Below the pieces are notes generated by a model. It was not told where the DNA came from. It did not search any database and saw only the letters and a list, made by a program, of their open reading frames with translations. A stretch of DNA of 64,000 nt. It comes from Didymella arachidicola. Lineage: Eukaryota; Ascomycota; Dothideomycetes; Pleosporales; Didymellaceae. Below are positions 32,774 to 43,897 of this stretch, one piece after another; within the stretch, counting starts at the first letter, position 1; each line of letters starts with the position of its first letter. The translations under genes were made by a program, and so were the position numbers. The stretch is from the NCBI GenBank assembly GCA_016630955.3, contig CM049985.1:682001-746000 (forward strand). Reading direction: 5' to 3'.

Positions 32774-34254
32774 TCAAGCGTCGAAATTGTCGAGCCAGTG
32801 CTTGACGACAAGTCTGCCCTCATCGAAGGACTTCTTATCCATACGAACGATAATAGCCGCGTGGGAGTGGCGGTGGTTGTGAATATAGACAGGAAACTTT
32901 TTGATGCCGACATTGTCGAGGGCCTCGATCATCTTGAATTGATCCTGTCTGAGCGCGAGAGCAGGGAACTCAAGAGCAGATACGCGCTTGTTTTCGGTGA
33001 TTGACATGGCCTCGACATCAGTGACGAGGTTCCTGCGTTCGAAACGAGGCGATGTGGGCTGTGTGGGGGACACCAGCTCTTCGCTATCGCTTCCTAAGTA
33101 CTCTTGCTCATGGGCGTTGTTCACGTTCTCGAACATGTCCTCAGCCTCTCGTCGAGCAGCGTTGAGCATCAGTGGGATGCGATAACGACCGGCCTCGATG
33201 CCGGCACTGCCTGCCTCGTGCAGACGGATGCGCTGCTGGCTGCGGAAGGACTGAACGGCGGAGTTGCAAAGGAATAGAGTTGTGCCGATTGGGATAAATA
33301 CGACGAGGAAGGCAAACAGAGGGAGGCGGGTGAAGACGGTCTTGGTGGAAGCTGTCAGACGCTGCACGAGGGCTGGTGTTGGCTCTTGCTCCTTTGGAGA
33401 GACCGGATCCTCGCTATCGATGATGACATCCTGATATCCTGGGATGTAGTTGATCCTCAACTCGTCCGGCCTCACGAATGGGTCTGTCTGCGAGATGCCA
33501 GCCGTGTAGTAGGTCACGGTCCGGTCGTTGACGACATTCGCGTACAAGCTGCGATGCTTGAATTGCGCAAGAGCTTTGATGAAGATCGTATCTGGGTCTG
33601 CGAGGACTGCTAGAATGGGCTTGGCTGTATCGCGGAACTTATCGATGCCGAACAGCTGTCTGCCACTGGCGGAAAGGGTCCTGGCGCCCAGTACGTTCCA
33701 TACGTGGCTGGTGTAGCCTCGCAAAGGGGTTCTGACGCCAAGGTGAGGTGTCGCGAATGTGGTGAAGTTCTGCGAAACCCATCAGTCATCTTCATAGAAA
33801 CGTCTAATCGGTGCACTTACCACTGGCTCAATCTTCTGGAAGATGCCCTTGTGGTAGAGAAGCCCAATGGCGTATCGAGCGACGAGACCTCCGAACGAGT
33901 ACCCAGTGATGCTGAACTTCTTGATATCATGGCCATCTTTCCTAAGCTTCTCAAGTCGTGCCTCGACTTCGTCCGCGACTCGCTCGCCGCCAACTTCAGC
34001 GCCGTCGTACGTAAAGCTTCCTGCGTTGCTCTTGGGGACCAGGACGTCAAGATCAGGATATCGCTCGCGGATGCTTGTAGTGAGGTAGTTGAGGTGGTCC
34101 GGATTGCCCCAAAGGCTGAAGTTGTCAGCGGGCGCTCCTTCTTCAGCTGAATGGGGGAGGCGAGAGTCGCCCCATGACTTTTGGCTTACCCATGAACGAG
34201 GACAACAAGGTGAGTGACTTTTCGATCGGTGGTAGTTGGAAGCGAGGTAGCCAT
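32774..34254 (-). CDS. DUF676 serine esterase/lipase, Lpl1-like
   Basis: Three exons (34190-34254, 33821-34115, 32774-33769) give 451 residues. The first exon supplies the VVLVHGLWGN oxyanion-hole strand (about 16-25); the second carries the nucleophile elbow GYSFGG with Ser95. A likely catalytic Asp lies in ADPDTIF (about 177-183) and a His cluster (HNHRHSH) is close to the C-terminus. A single hydrophobic stretch at about 269-288 could anchor or dip into a membrane. This matches the DUF676 lipases; among fungi the best fit is the lipid-droplet phospholipase Lpl1 (yeast YOR059C) type, which hydrolyses phospholipids. The specific orthology is inference; the esterase fold is well supported. 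Confidence 0.9.
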
Positions 34255-35013
34255 TGGAAGCTCTAGAAGTGTGGAACTTTTGGTACAAGATCAAGGTCCT
34301 AGGCAAGAAGGGGCGAGGTGCAAGTTATATAAATCGTATGCTCCCACACTCGTCCGGGGAGGCGGGCTTATCGGACTCCCGATTGGAACGCAGTTACTAT
34401 CACCTTGGCGTTTGCACTAAGCGAAAAGAGAAAATGAGAATGATAGGGATGAACGCGTTGTATATAGTTCGTCCGATGCACCGAGGACTTACAGACAGAG
34501 TGATCGAATGCTACCAATTGGTAGCAATGCGCGACGTCTCAAACGTCATGATTCGGAACGAGGCGAGTCAAGCCGTATTTGGTGCGCGTGCCCGTCGCCG
34601 CCGACGCGTTCCCTGCAGCTTGGCGATCCAGCGTTTGGCGTGCAGCATGCGCCATAGCTCACTCATCCTCACAACACTGACAAAGCGTCTCGAGAACTAG
34701 AATGAGGGTCCCTGCAAATTGCAATTTCTCTCACTGCAGTGGGATGAGCAGCTTGTGAAAGTGGGTCCGTGGTTGCAGCCGAAGAAGGCACGCAAGGGTG
34801 GTGGCTCCTTCCACCTGGAGCTGGCTCTTACCGTGCTCGACGCTTTCCTTTTGAAGTCAACGCCTACAAGTTTGCGCACGCGTCAACTGACAACGTCACT
34901 TCGTACATTTTTCACGCCCCTGCTCACATGGTACGTCTTAACCGTGGACCGTGGAAGAGGTTGCGTTTGTCGCTCACCACGTCTGGCGTACAGCAGTAGC
35001 GGAGTGATCAGCG
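34255..35013. promoter_or_regulatory. divergent promoter between lipase and REX3
   Basis: No gene seen. A TATATAA near 34325-34331 lies about 72 bases before the lipase start and reads as a TATA-type element in that direction. Confidence 0.4.
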
Positions 35014-37008
35014 ATGTGGCCTTCAACACCTGCTTTTAGAAGCTTTGGGAGCACTCCATGTCCTGCCGGTTCCAAATGCGAGCTACCTTACTGCATCTTT
35101 AACCATGATGCTATTAGATCGCGCAGCACGCCCCCTGCATCAACAGCAAGCATCATACAAGATTGCAAGCCAGCTGCAAAACGTCAAAAGCTCGACAACA
35201 AAGCTGCAGAAAGCTATTCCTCCAGTAAGGCACAGGCTGTACCTGCGACGCCAAGGGTTGTCTTCACTGGGCTGTCCGCTGGCAAGGACAAGGTCATTGT
35301 AGCAAATAAGGGAGCAAGCATCGCCACGGCACTACCTTCAAACCCATCAAACAATGGGAGGGATGTTGGATCTCTACCACAATCAGCGACAAGGCAAGTT
35401 TCGCCGCCACCGAAGGCCTCAGAGGCGAAAGCTGCTACCACGCCCACGGTGCCAGTGGCTCTGATGCCTCGCAAGCTGGTGAAGGAACCAGCACTCTTCA
35501 CAAGACGACTGGCGCTTCTCAAGATGCTACACGGCTTTATGAAACTGATTAATGATAAGATTGCGAAGGCTGTCAAGCCCGAGATCAAGGCCTTGCACCT
35601 GGATACGAATCAGCTCAACAAACTGGCGGTCGATGAGGAAGAACGGATTGCGACGGCGAACCCGGGGGTGTACGAAAATGTCTTAAAACTGCGGCTACTT
35701 AAGGTCAAGAAGATGACGCCTGAGGAGTGGGTGAAGGAGAGATTTGAAGCGTTAGCGAAAGAGAAAGGCCTGCCACCAAAGAAGCCCCCGCTGAAGAAGG
35801 TTGATACCGGTCTCGCACCGAAGGAGGAGGTCACATTTCTGTCGACTCTTATCTGTCCGCAAGATGGCTTGGACAAGCATGGATACGTCACAGCGCTTCC
35901 CACAGCAACGGAACTGGATGATGCAAGGGCAGCACAGGCCTCAGCAGACTTCTGGGAAGTTTGCGATCGCTGCAGTACTCGGTTTCAAGTCTTTCCAGAG
36001 CGCAGAGAAGAAGATGGCGCACTTACCACCGGTGGTCAATGTACACATCACTGGGGCAGAAAGGTGTATCCCAAACGGTCGAAGAACGCTGGACTGGAGT
36101 CGACTACCTACTCTTGTTGCCATGAGCCAGTGGGATCGCCTGGATGTACCACATCCGAAACACATGTCTACAAGATCTCAGATCCAAAGCGACTCTCATT
36201 GGTCATGCCCTTCGTTGCAACGCCAGAGAATAACGCGGCGCCGTCAGACATGGCTGTATGCTTTGACTGCGAGATGGGATACACCACACACGGTCTCGAA
36301 CTGATGCGCCTCACAGCAATTGCTTGGCCGTCACACAAGCCTCTGGTCGACGTCCTGGTTCGTCCTATTGGCCACCTCCTCGACGTGAACACCCGGTTTT
36401 CCGGTATAACAATAGAGCAATTCCTCAATGCGAAGCCGTACGATCCTGCAGACCCCAAGCCTCGACGGAACGACATCCGCATTGTGGAATCTCCCTATGC
36501 TGCACGAGACCTCTTCTTCGCTCATGTCAGCACCACAACGCCCGTTCTTGGCCATGCTCTCGAGAACGATCTCAATACCCTCAGAATTGTTCATCCCAAC
36601 ATCATCGATACGGTGTTACTCTTCCCGCACAAGCGAGGGCTACCGCTTCGTCACGGTCTGCGCGCTCTCGCAAAAGAGAAGCTTGACATTGACATCCAGC
36701 AAGCCGGAGCAGCCGGGCATGACAGCTACGAGGACGCAAAGACAACTGGAGAGCTCATCCGCTTCAAGGTAGCAGAGAAGTGGAGGCAGCTCAAGCACGA
36801 CGGATGGGAATTTCGTGATGGCGGCGTCTTCCCACCAATGCCGCACGGTACACCGCCTCTTCAGGCACCTGTTGCTCCAGTAATGATGCCGTCAGCTCCA
36901 ATGACGGTCCTGGAAGGTAAGTCAGCTGAAAAGCGCAAGCTGGCGGACGATGAAGATGTCGATGGGCAGCCACCTGGGAAGAAGCCGGTGCTGATCTTGG
37001 AGGATTAG
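35014..37008 (+). CDS. REX3: RNA exonuclease Rex3
   Basis: Single exon, 664 residues. Rex3 is a DEDDh 3'-5' exonuclease that matures RNase MRP RNA and other small RNAs. The N-terminus has the short Cys/His motif CPAGSKCELPYCIFNH typical of Rex3 (a zinc-finger-like element); residues ~320-400 include further Cys/His pairs (CDRCSTRF, CTHHWGR, CCHEPVGSPGC). The exonuclease domain shows FDCEMGY (Asp418, Glu420), GHALENDLNTL (Asp519) and HDSYEDA (His569, Asp574), i.e. all five DEDDh residues. The C-terminus ends in a Lys-rich segment. Length and order fit fungal Rex3. Confidence 0.95.
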   Translation: MWPSTPAFRSFGSTPCPAGSKCELPYCIFNHDAIRSRSTPPASTASIIQDCKPAAKRQKLDNKAAESYSSSKAQAVPATPRVVFTGLSAGKDKVIVANKGASIATALPSNPSNNGRDVGSLPQSATRQVSPPPKASEAKAATTPTVPVALMPRKLVKEPALFTRRLALLKMLHGFMKLINDKIAKAVKPEIKALHLDTNQLNKLAVDEEERIATANPGVYENVLKLRLLKVKKMTPEEWVKERFEALAKEKGLPPKKPPLKKVDTGLAPKEEVTFLSTLICPQDGLDKHGYVTALPTATELDDARAAQASADFWEVCDRCSTRFQVFPERREEDGALTTGGQCTHHWGRKVYPKRSKNAGLESTTYSCCHEPVGSPGCTTSETHVYKISDPKRLSLVMPFVATPENNAAPSDMAVCFDCEMGYTTHGLELMRLTAIAWPSHKPLVDVLVRPIGHLLDVNTRFSGITIEQFLNAKPYDPADPKPRRNDIRIVESPYAARDLFFAHVSTTTPVLGHALENDLNTLRIVHPNIIDTVLLFPHKRGLPLRHGLRALAKEKLDIDIQQAGAAGHDSYEDAKTTGELIRFKVAEKWRQLKHDGWEFRDGGVFPPMPHGTPPLQAPVAPVMMPSAPMTVLEGKSAEKRKLADDEDVDGQPPGKKPVLILED

Positions 37009-37326
37009 CACTTGAAATTGAGACATACTCTAGAAGTGTAAGGGGGTTTCATTCCTTGTGACATGATCGGTACACGGCATGTAGCATAGCATGCATAGTT
37101 CTGGGTATCTTGCGTCCCTTCAGGCTCCAAAAGTATTCACCGGCTTCGCCAAACCTTTCTAGAGCTTCTCTCCCCTCGCGCACCCATATACTCTAATGTG
37201 CATGGTGCAGCCAGCAGTCAAAGAGCCAGTCCAATGTCTTCAGCTGGAATCTTTCGTGGTGTCTCATGATTCTGCCATCCTTCTTTCATATTTCACAATC
37301 CGATCCATCGTCACACTCCCTCATCT
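37009..37326. other. short convergent spacer
   Basis: Tail-to-tail region between REX3 and PCC1; presumably two 3' untranslated regions. Nothing else seen. Confidence 0.45.
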
Positions 37327-37744
37327 TCACCCCCGCCCCTCCACCCCTTCCACAACCAATCCCTGTACTCCCTCTAGACTCTCCTGCACTGGCTCATATA
37401 CAACATCGACATCCAAGTCCTTCATGACCCCGATCACGACGCCCAAGCTCTCGAAGAAACCGTTCACAGCGACGCGCAGCATGCGGTTCGTCGTTGCCGC
37501 ATACTTGACGACAAGGATATTCTGCTCTGCATTGCCTGTGAGACTGAACGAGCGCCGTACCAGGGGCGAGAGTTCGGCGTCAACGGCAAGGGCGCGGAGC
37601 GCAGTGGAGGCGTAGTGGTGCGAGGGGAAGGGGATATTGAGTTGCCTGCGAGTCCTACGTCAGTATGTGGTCGGTGCACAAGCAAGAATCAACGCACAGT
37701 GTACAGGGGAAGTCCTCCACCTTCCACGCTTGTGTTTCCGCCAT
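37327..37744 (-). CDS. PCC1: EKC/KEOPS complex subunit Pcc1
   Basis: Two exons (37698-37744, 37327-37645) give 121 residues, the usual size. Pcc1 is the dimerising subunit of KEOPS, which makes the t6A modification on tRNAs that read ANN codons. The short first exon (15 codons) ends in a split Leu codon; the joined sequence reads LNIPFPSHHYASTALRAL, then DAELSPLVRRSFSL and the family signature TTNRMLRVAVNGFFESLGVV. The intron donor is GTGCGT and the acceptor GCAG. An upstream in-frame ATG (near 37762) would add six residues. No separate frame in this region reports the whole gene because each exon is short. Confidence 0.9.
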
Positions 37745-38088
37745 GGTGTCGTAGTCGCGCTTCATATGCCACTGCACAAATAAGATGCCATAACCCGCGG
37801 GCCTCAAATTGTTATCGATTGTGGACTGCGGCTGCTGCCCCGCGCCCCACACGGAACGCGTCTCGACCCTTGCAGGAAGCTATGGCCAACAGCTGTGTTA
37901 GTTCATATCGTCATCGATCGTTCATAGCTGTTGCGCGACGTGCAGACGCATCATGGCTGGTCTGAAGCTGCTTACCTCGGAAGCACATTCCTACGATTAC
38001 TCCCTCCTCGCAACGACCCATCCTCCGTGACCCCAACCTCCCAATTGACTTCTCCAATACCACCACCAACCCATCGACACCATATACA
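37745..38088. promoter_or_regulatory. divergent spacer between PCC1 and the mitochondrial-type gene
   Basis: No gene seen. The region just before 38089 is CA/CT-rich (CCACCACCAACCC), as in many fungal 5' leaders. Confidence 0.4.
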
Positions 38089-38611
38089 ATGCTCCGCACA
38101 TTCGCAAGATCAACAAGGGCGAAGCAGAGCTTTCTGAGCGCCCCAACAAGCGTCCGCCCGTTCTCCCGGTCGGCTGCCCACCGTGTTGAGGACTATCCGA
38201 ACAATGCGTCGACGAACTCGAAGACAGATACGAGCATGCTCCCAGACGATGAGCATAGCGTGGACAAGGCGAAGAAGGGCGACAAGAATGACGTCCAGAC
38301 GAGCAATCTGAGCGAAGGTTTGAAGTAGGTTCCTCTTACTATCAACGCGTGTCCACTCTAGCAGGACGCGTGCCGTGGCTCCAGCAGCTAGCACACCGGA
38401 GCTCATGTGCCGTTGAGGCTATTGGTCAAACGTGCACGACGTCGAACCGAACTGACGAGTCTGTAGGTCTGCCAAGGAAGGCACCGGTGGCCATGCGACT
38501 GAGCGCCGTGACTCGGCGGGCGGGAAAGAAAAAGCGAAGCAGGAGTTTCCCGAGGCACCGGACCCAGCTATTGGCATGCAGGACGAGCGCGGTGGCCGTG
38601 GTGGAAGGTAG
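38089..38611 (+). CDS. small mitochondrial-type protein
   Basis: Two exons (38089-38324, 38467-38611) give 126 residues. Exon 1 starts with an amphipathic Arg/Ser-rich, acid-free leader (MLRTFARSTRAKQSFLS, then RPFSRSAAHR) typical of mitochondrial presequences. Exon 2 is reached through a 142-base intron with a TAG acceptor and reads a charged, disordered segment ending KAKQEFPEAPDPAIGMQDE and a Gly/Arg end, a pattern I associate with a small conserved fungal mitochondrial protein of unknown role. Without splicing the frame stops after residue 79. The exon 2 join is supported by the conserved-looking end, not by a search. Confidence 0.75.
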
Positions 38612-40498
38612 ACAGCGATTTTGAATGAAGAGGAATGGCTCTGTGTTGGAGTAAGATGTACACTACCAGTACAGGAATGAATCAAAACGAGCTTAACATT
38701 GCGATGTCCGCTGTGTAGACCTGAGCTGACGTGCGACAAGGCCAGGGGACATGCTCTCAAAATTGGCTGTCATGGGTAGGAACTCATGTATAAAGCCTCC
38801 AGAAGCCTACGTACACCTTCCCTCTCAATTCTTTACTTGTCCTTTGCGATACTCAATCACCTCAATACGCTCTTCTGTCCAGATCTGCTGCTATTCGTAC
38901 ACATGGTGGCTGCTTGTTCAAAAACCGTCTATGCCAAGCCATATGTCTCCAGGCCACGAAGCATGCATGCGACTATTGGCTAGAAAGAATCATTCAAAAC
39001 ACGAAATTCTACACTCCCTCACCATAAGCTCTCTTCTCCCGTTGGCCAAGGTCCTGTCAATCCCGAAATTGCATTCTGGATGAGCAATGTGTGGTTGCTA
39101 ACCTACTAAGAGTCCATGATGCTGAACATATGCGTGGTGTTCCTCCTGGGCCAGGAAGTCCTCATTGACTTATCGAGCAATCTACCGTTTTCGTCTGCTG
39201 CGAAGGGTGCAACACTGGCTCTATAGTGAGGATGGGCAGGGCGCACGTACATGAACTGGCAACGTCCTAGGTGTAGATGTTACAGTGCTGTATGCCGGAC
39301 CTGTTCCAAAGCTTCACTGACTATGTTCCTGTCTGCAAAATCACAGACTCGTACGTATTCGTGGTCGTTGCGATTCCAAAAAGCGCATGTATGAAGCGCA
39401 TGTCTGAGATCGATTTGCATTCCAGGATCAGTGGAGCATGCGATGTCGTTTGTCTCTTGTTCAGACTCCTCGAGAGGATCAAGTTCAACATGTCAGCTTC
39501 TCGGGGAGATGATTGAAGGATGAAATTTGTGCCGTTGAAATTTGCGAACGTCAATGCGCTGAAAGTTGCAACAGCGTGCCATCTCTGACTGCATACATCC
39601 TGCCAGCGCTACTGTACCCAAGCATGCAGCTAGCGCGGTGGATCTTCATTTACTATCTGTTCTTGCCCCAAAGCCGTGACGGCAGACCTGCCATGTCTGA
39701 AGCAGTCTCCCAGACCCAGTCTCCACATGTCAACAGGATAGCTCGAATTCGCCGCGATAGAGGCCAAAGTCTCTAGCCCTGATTCTGACAGGATCTATCG
39801 CTCCTGAACATAGAACATCATTTTAGGTATGAAGAAGCTGTCATGTTAGACATGTCTGACTGTAAGAAGTGCCCAGGTTGGCCTTCGCACTTACGTCCAT
39901 CTCGAGCGTCCTTCGTCATCTGGCAATTTTGACGACGGGTCGTCCGTTTGATGGCCGGCTACACTGTCAGCATTCACTTCGGTACGGAAGCCCTACAGAT
40001 GGCGATGATGTGGTCCCACATTCCCAAGGCCTCTTCTCGGTTGCAGTCGTTCTCGTAGTTTGCAAGTTCCTAAGTCCTGGTATATGTTTGGCTAGCAGTC
40101 GCTATACCAATCTATCGCGTGGAACGCTCCGAAGATGTCACGACCCATTGACCTTGACGCGTAGTCTTCGGTGGGACAGCGTTTGTGTATGGGGAGGCGT
40201 ACGGCGGTTCGGTGTGATGTAGTGCGGGTATTCGGCAGAGCTAGCCATTATCCTCGGGTCGGCAACAGCATCGCATGTTGAGCTAGCAAAACAGATTGTC
40301 GAAGTGAACGCCACAGATAGAAATTTGATTTGCACACTTCGTTTCCGACGCATTCAAGACTTGCTGGGTGCGCTCGTGATTGGCGCAACGTGGTCTGCGA
40401 TTGGTTGCTTTGGTCTGGTGAGCAGTGTCACAGAAATGCATACGTGATTTGGGCAAGCTTTGTTGACGGCAGGTACCGTCAACCACCGCTCTCAACGT
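38612..40498. other. intergenic, no gene seen
   Basis: Nearly 1.9 kb with only short frames (up to 117 codons) on both strands and no motif, repeat or joinable exon pair that I can support. Confidence 0.5.
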
Positions 40499-41603
40499 TC
40501 ACGTAGCCTGCCCAGAACGTAGTATCTTTCCTAGCATCCAGTGCGAGAATTTGAGAGCCGGCATGATCATTGCTGCCACCACGCGTGAGATTGCCTCGTG
40601 GAGTTTCCAGAGGATGGTCTCTTGGATTTGGTCCGCGCTCATCTCCTTGACCTCCTCGATCTGTTCCCTCAGTCGAGCAGCTTTGGTGGGAAGCTCCAAT
40701 CCAAGGAGTAAGTAGAGGCCGACAACGATGTACTCCATCACTACTTGCCTTAAGACACTCGTTAGCAGAGCTTTGACATGGGAAATTGACGGGCATCACA
40801 TAGGGTAGGTGTGCAGTGAGAAAAGAAATGACAGTCAATGCTCTTGGGAAGGTCGAGGACTGTTCGTCGAAGGACGTGAGACGGAACGTGACACTGTGAG
40901 GCTGTACGTACATGCATAACTGGATTGTAACATCGCCGGAAATGACGTTGAACTTCATTTCGGAGGTTTTGTCGACCCAGCTTTCAAACGCGAAGCATGT
41001 CATGTAAACAATGTCGACAACGAAGAATGGTAGACTGAGCACAACAGTAGTCAAGATCTTGACCTCCTGCGAATCCGCGAGATACAGACGGGCAGATATG
41101 ACTGCTGTCGCCCAGATGAGTATTAAGAAACAGACGATGTAAAGACTGATGCCAGCCTTGGTTGCTTCGGTTGCCGCATAGGTAGGTCCATCGCGAGAGT
41201 CCGGATCAATGCCGCCAGCGACAATGAGAATGAAAGAAATGACTAGAGGAACGTGGACGAAGAGCAGGATCCATTGCATGCGCCGTCCTTTGGGCTTGGT
41301 CGTTGTGTTGAGTAGACTGCTTGTTGACATGAACAATGGCGTGAGTCCCATGGATGTGAGGATGGCGACACCAGATGAGACGGAAGTATTAGGAACTTGT
41401 TCGATGGGAGTGAGTTGCGTGGTCGCCAAATCCATAGACACCTGTACAAGCCGGCAAACACACAGCGTCGTAAGCCATATCCATGGCCAGCTTCGCCCCA
41501 GGCCGCGGCTCAGAATCAGGTAAAGCGAAATTACGAGGTAGACGAAGAAGACGATGAGCGTGACGATGTTGACAATACCGGGATACTCGAGCGGTTGACC
41601 CAT
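40499..41603 (-). CDS. multi-pass membrane protein, DUF7702-like
   Basis: Two exons (40912-41603, 40499-40748) give 313 residues from the ATG at 41603; a longer upstream frame starts only at TTG. Seven hydrophobic segments are visible in order, beginning IVTLIVFFVYLVISLYLIL near residue 13, with WPWIWLTTL, a long LLFVHVPLVISFILIVAGG span and a final YIVVGLYLLLGL encoded by exon 2. This resembles the fungal integral-membrane family DUF7702, which has no established function; the seven-span layout resembles rhodopsin-like or Rta1-like proteins only superficially. The cytoplasmic tail is amphipathic. The exon 2 join (GTACGT donor, TAAG acceptor) is the only one that keeps the frame. Confidence 0.8.
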
Positions 41604-42238
41604 CGATGCTGTCGACGAAGCATGGTAGGCGTCGTGAGGGAACAAGGAGCGCTGTCAGTTCCGCTGAGATCCACGACGGCTCTACTAGCTGCTTGGCAGC
41701 TGGGCTTGGCGGTCACGGACGCTCGGTGAAATAATTGCGAACCTTCCATGACATACTTTGGCACTTGACTTTGCAGAGCAGCACCATGATCAAGGATGCA
41801 CTGCTCCCGAGTTACCATTGCAAAGCCGACAAAGCCTTAACCCGCTCACCTGCTCAATCAATGATGGGCGTCGATCTAAGAAGTTGCCACCTCTTCCCGG
41901 CTGTGTCGCGGCTGTGTCGGCCACGGACCATTGTCGGCCTGCGTCATCTTGCAATCTGCATGTTTCCTGCTAAATACCGATCATCGAGTCACCAACGATA
42001 ATTGAGCCAATGCAAGTGGGTCCGGTGCTAAAGTCGAAGGTTTGCCGCACGCGGGTGCTTTACGATTGTTTTGGGGATACGAAAAGTGCCGTATTCACAG
42101 AGACGAGCGACATTGTTGCCTCAGGTGAACAGACTAAATCGAGACGAGACATGTTTGACTGCGACGCATAGGCAATTAACTGCACTTTATTATAGGTGCG
42201 GTGCACCACGGTTCTGCATAACGGTATGCCTGCCTGAC
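41604..42238. other. intergenic, no gene seen
   Basis: Promoter region of the membrane-protein gene and 3' flank of the amidase gene; no supported feature. Confidence 0.45.
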
Positions 42239-43897
42239 CTACAAAACACCCAACGGATACGCAGGGCTAGTATTAGCCTTGTCTGGCACGATCACCGGTA
42301 CGCTCTCGTAATAAGGAGCTTCCACAACCTCTCTTGCCCAAGTTGGCGGCCTCCTGATCTTCAACAAATGTTCAACAGCATAGCCGATACCTAGAAGCTT
42401 CTGCTCCTCCCAGGGTCTCCCAAGAATTTCCATGCCGATTGGCACGCCAATTGGTGCATCCGCACTTGGTTCAGAAAACCCAGCTGGAACCGTCACCACA
42501 GGGACACCTGTGAGAGCTGCGAGGATGCCATTACGGCCGCTCTGCGATGGGGATCCAATCTTTACAACCAAGTTCTTTTGCTCCGGGTAGATAATTGCGT
42601 CCAGATTATTTACAGCGAAAGTTTGTTGTAGTGCTAGAGTAAGGTTGCGGATGCCAATTTGGCGCTGGATGTACGTTTCATTACTCGTTGAAGAGGAAAG
42701 TGCAGTGTTGACGTATTCATACTGCGATGGCAGCACTAGAAATTCGCCACCCGATCCATTGACTGCTTTGCGCGCGTACAGCTCGTTGAGTGTGCTGGGA
42801 TGTTGGCCAGAGAGTGTCGGGCGCTGAAGATATTCATCTGTAAGCTCGCGGTACTCGTAACGCTGAACGTCAAGTGCAGCCTGAATCGCGGTAGCGTTGT
42901 AAATCGACTCGTCAATAGGGACCAAGGTGACATTTTCGGCCTCCATCCTGGACATGACCGCGTTCATGGCGTTGTTCACAGGCGTGGCTTCCGGCGAGTC
43001 TGAGCGGTTAAAAAAGCCGTTGAGAACGCCGATGCGAAGGCCACCAAGCTCAGTAGTTCCGAGTTTTGCAGAATAATCAATGTTGCGCTGCGGTACTGAT
43101 GCCGTTGCATTGTCAGCTGGATCATAACCAGTCGAGGCCATGACTGTGAGAGCTGTCGCTACATCCTTGATCGATCTTGTGATGGGTCCAATAGTGTCGT
43201 GGGTGTAAGATATAGGGATAATGCCAGTACGTGTTACGAGGCCTCGCGTGGGTCGAATGCTGCATAATGAGTTTGCTGATGCCGGGCTACGCAGCGAGTT
43301 GACGGTGTCTGTGCCAGTGCCGAAGACACAGAAGGACGATGCGACGGCCGCGCCAGTGCCGCCAGAGCTTCCACCCGGCGTACGTGTTGCATCGTATGGA
43401 TTGATGGTCTGCCCACCTAAGGATGACACACTGATCCCTTCTAGCGCAAGCTCATGTAGGTTTGTTTTACCCAGTATGATGGCTCCAGCGTTCTTTAATG
43501 CGACCACGGATGGTGCATCCTCGGTTGGCTGTGATTTCGCAAGTGCGAGATTGGCTCCTGTAGTCGGCATCTCCGCGGTATCGTAGTTATCCTTGAGCAG
43601 GATCGGCACGCAGAAAAGAGGTCCAGTAGCGTTGCCTGTCGCGAGTTGCTCATCAAGGGCGTCCGCTAAACCCAACGCATTGGGGTTTAGGGTGATGATC
43701 GCATTCGTCAAGTCGTTGTGAGCTTCGATGCGAGCAACAAAAGAGGAGACAACCCCTCGACATGTGGACAGGCCGGAGTAGAGCGCATGATGGACGGAGT
43801 CAATCGTCGCCTCGCGAGCATCGAAAGGCATGTCGTTTATTGCTGCCAGCACTTGGCTGCAAGCCGTGGCAACCACCAGCTTGAGACTTGATACCAT
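42239..43897 (-). CDS. secreted amidase-signature hydrolase
   Basis: Single exon, 552 residues. Amidase-signature enzymes hydrolyse C-N amide bonds with a Ser-cisSer-Lys triad. Here Lys102 (PILLKDNYDT), Ser177 (TPGGSSGGTGAAVAS) and Ser201 keep exactly the spacing of 75 and 24 residues known in the family, although the nucleophile loop reads GTDTVNSLRSP instead of the common GGSIRxP form. A short hydrophobic leader (residues 3-~20) and many Asn-X-Ser/Thr sites suggest secretion. The substrate cannot be told; related fungal enzymes act on amides, peptides or toxins of plant origin. It stands alone with no co-directional partner. Confidence 0.92.
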   Translation of the reverse strand: MVSSLKLVVATACSQVLAAINDMPFDAREATIDSVHHALYSGLSTCRGVVSSFVARIEAHNDLTNAIITLNPNALGLADALDEQLATGNATGPLFCVPILLKDNYDTAEMPTTGANLALAKSQPTEDAPSVVALKNAGAIILGKTNLHELALEGISVSSLGGQTINPYDATRTPGGSSGGTGAAVASSFCVFGTGTDTVNSLRSPASANSLCSIRPTRGLVTRTGIIPISYTHDTIGPITRSIKDVATALTVMASTGYDPADNATASVPQRNIDYSAKLGTTELGGLRIGVLNGFFNRSDSPEATPVNNAMNAVMSRMEAENVTLVPIDESIYNATAIQAALDVQRYEYRELTDEYLQRPTLSGQHPSTLNELYARKAVNGSGGEFLVLPSQYEYVNTALSSSTSNETYIQRQIGIRNLTLALQQTFAVNNLDAIIYPEQKNLVVKIGSPSQSGRNGILAALTGVPVVTVPAGFSEPSADAPIGVPIGMEILGRPWEEQKLLGIGYAVEHLLKIRRPPTWAREVVEAPYYESVPVIVPDKANTSPAYPLGVL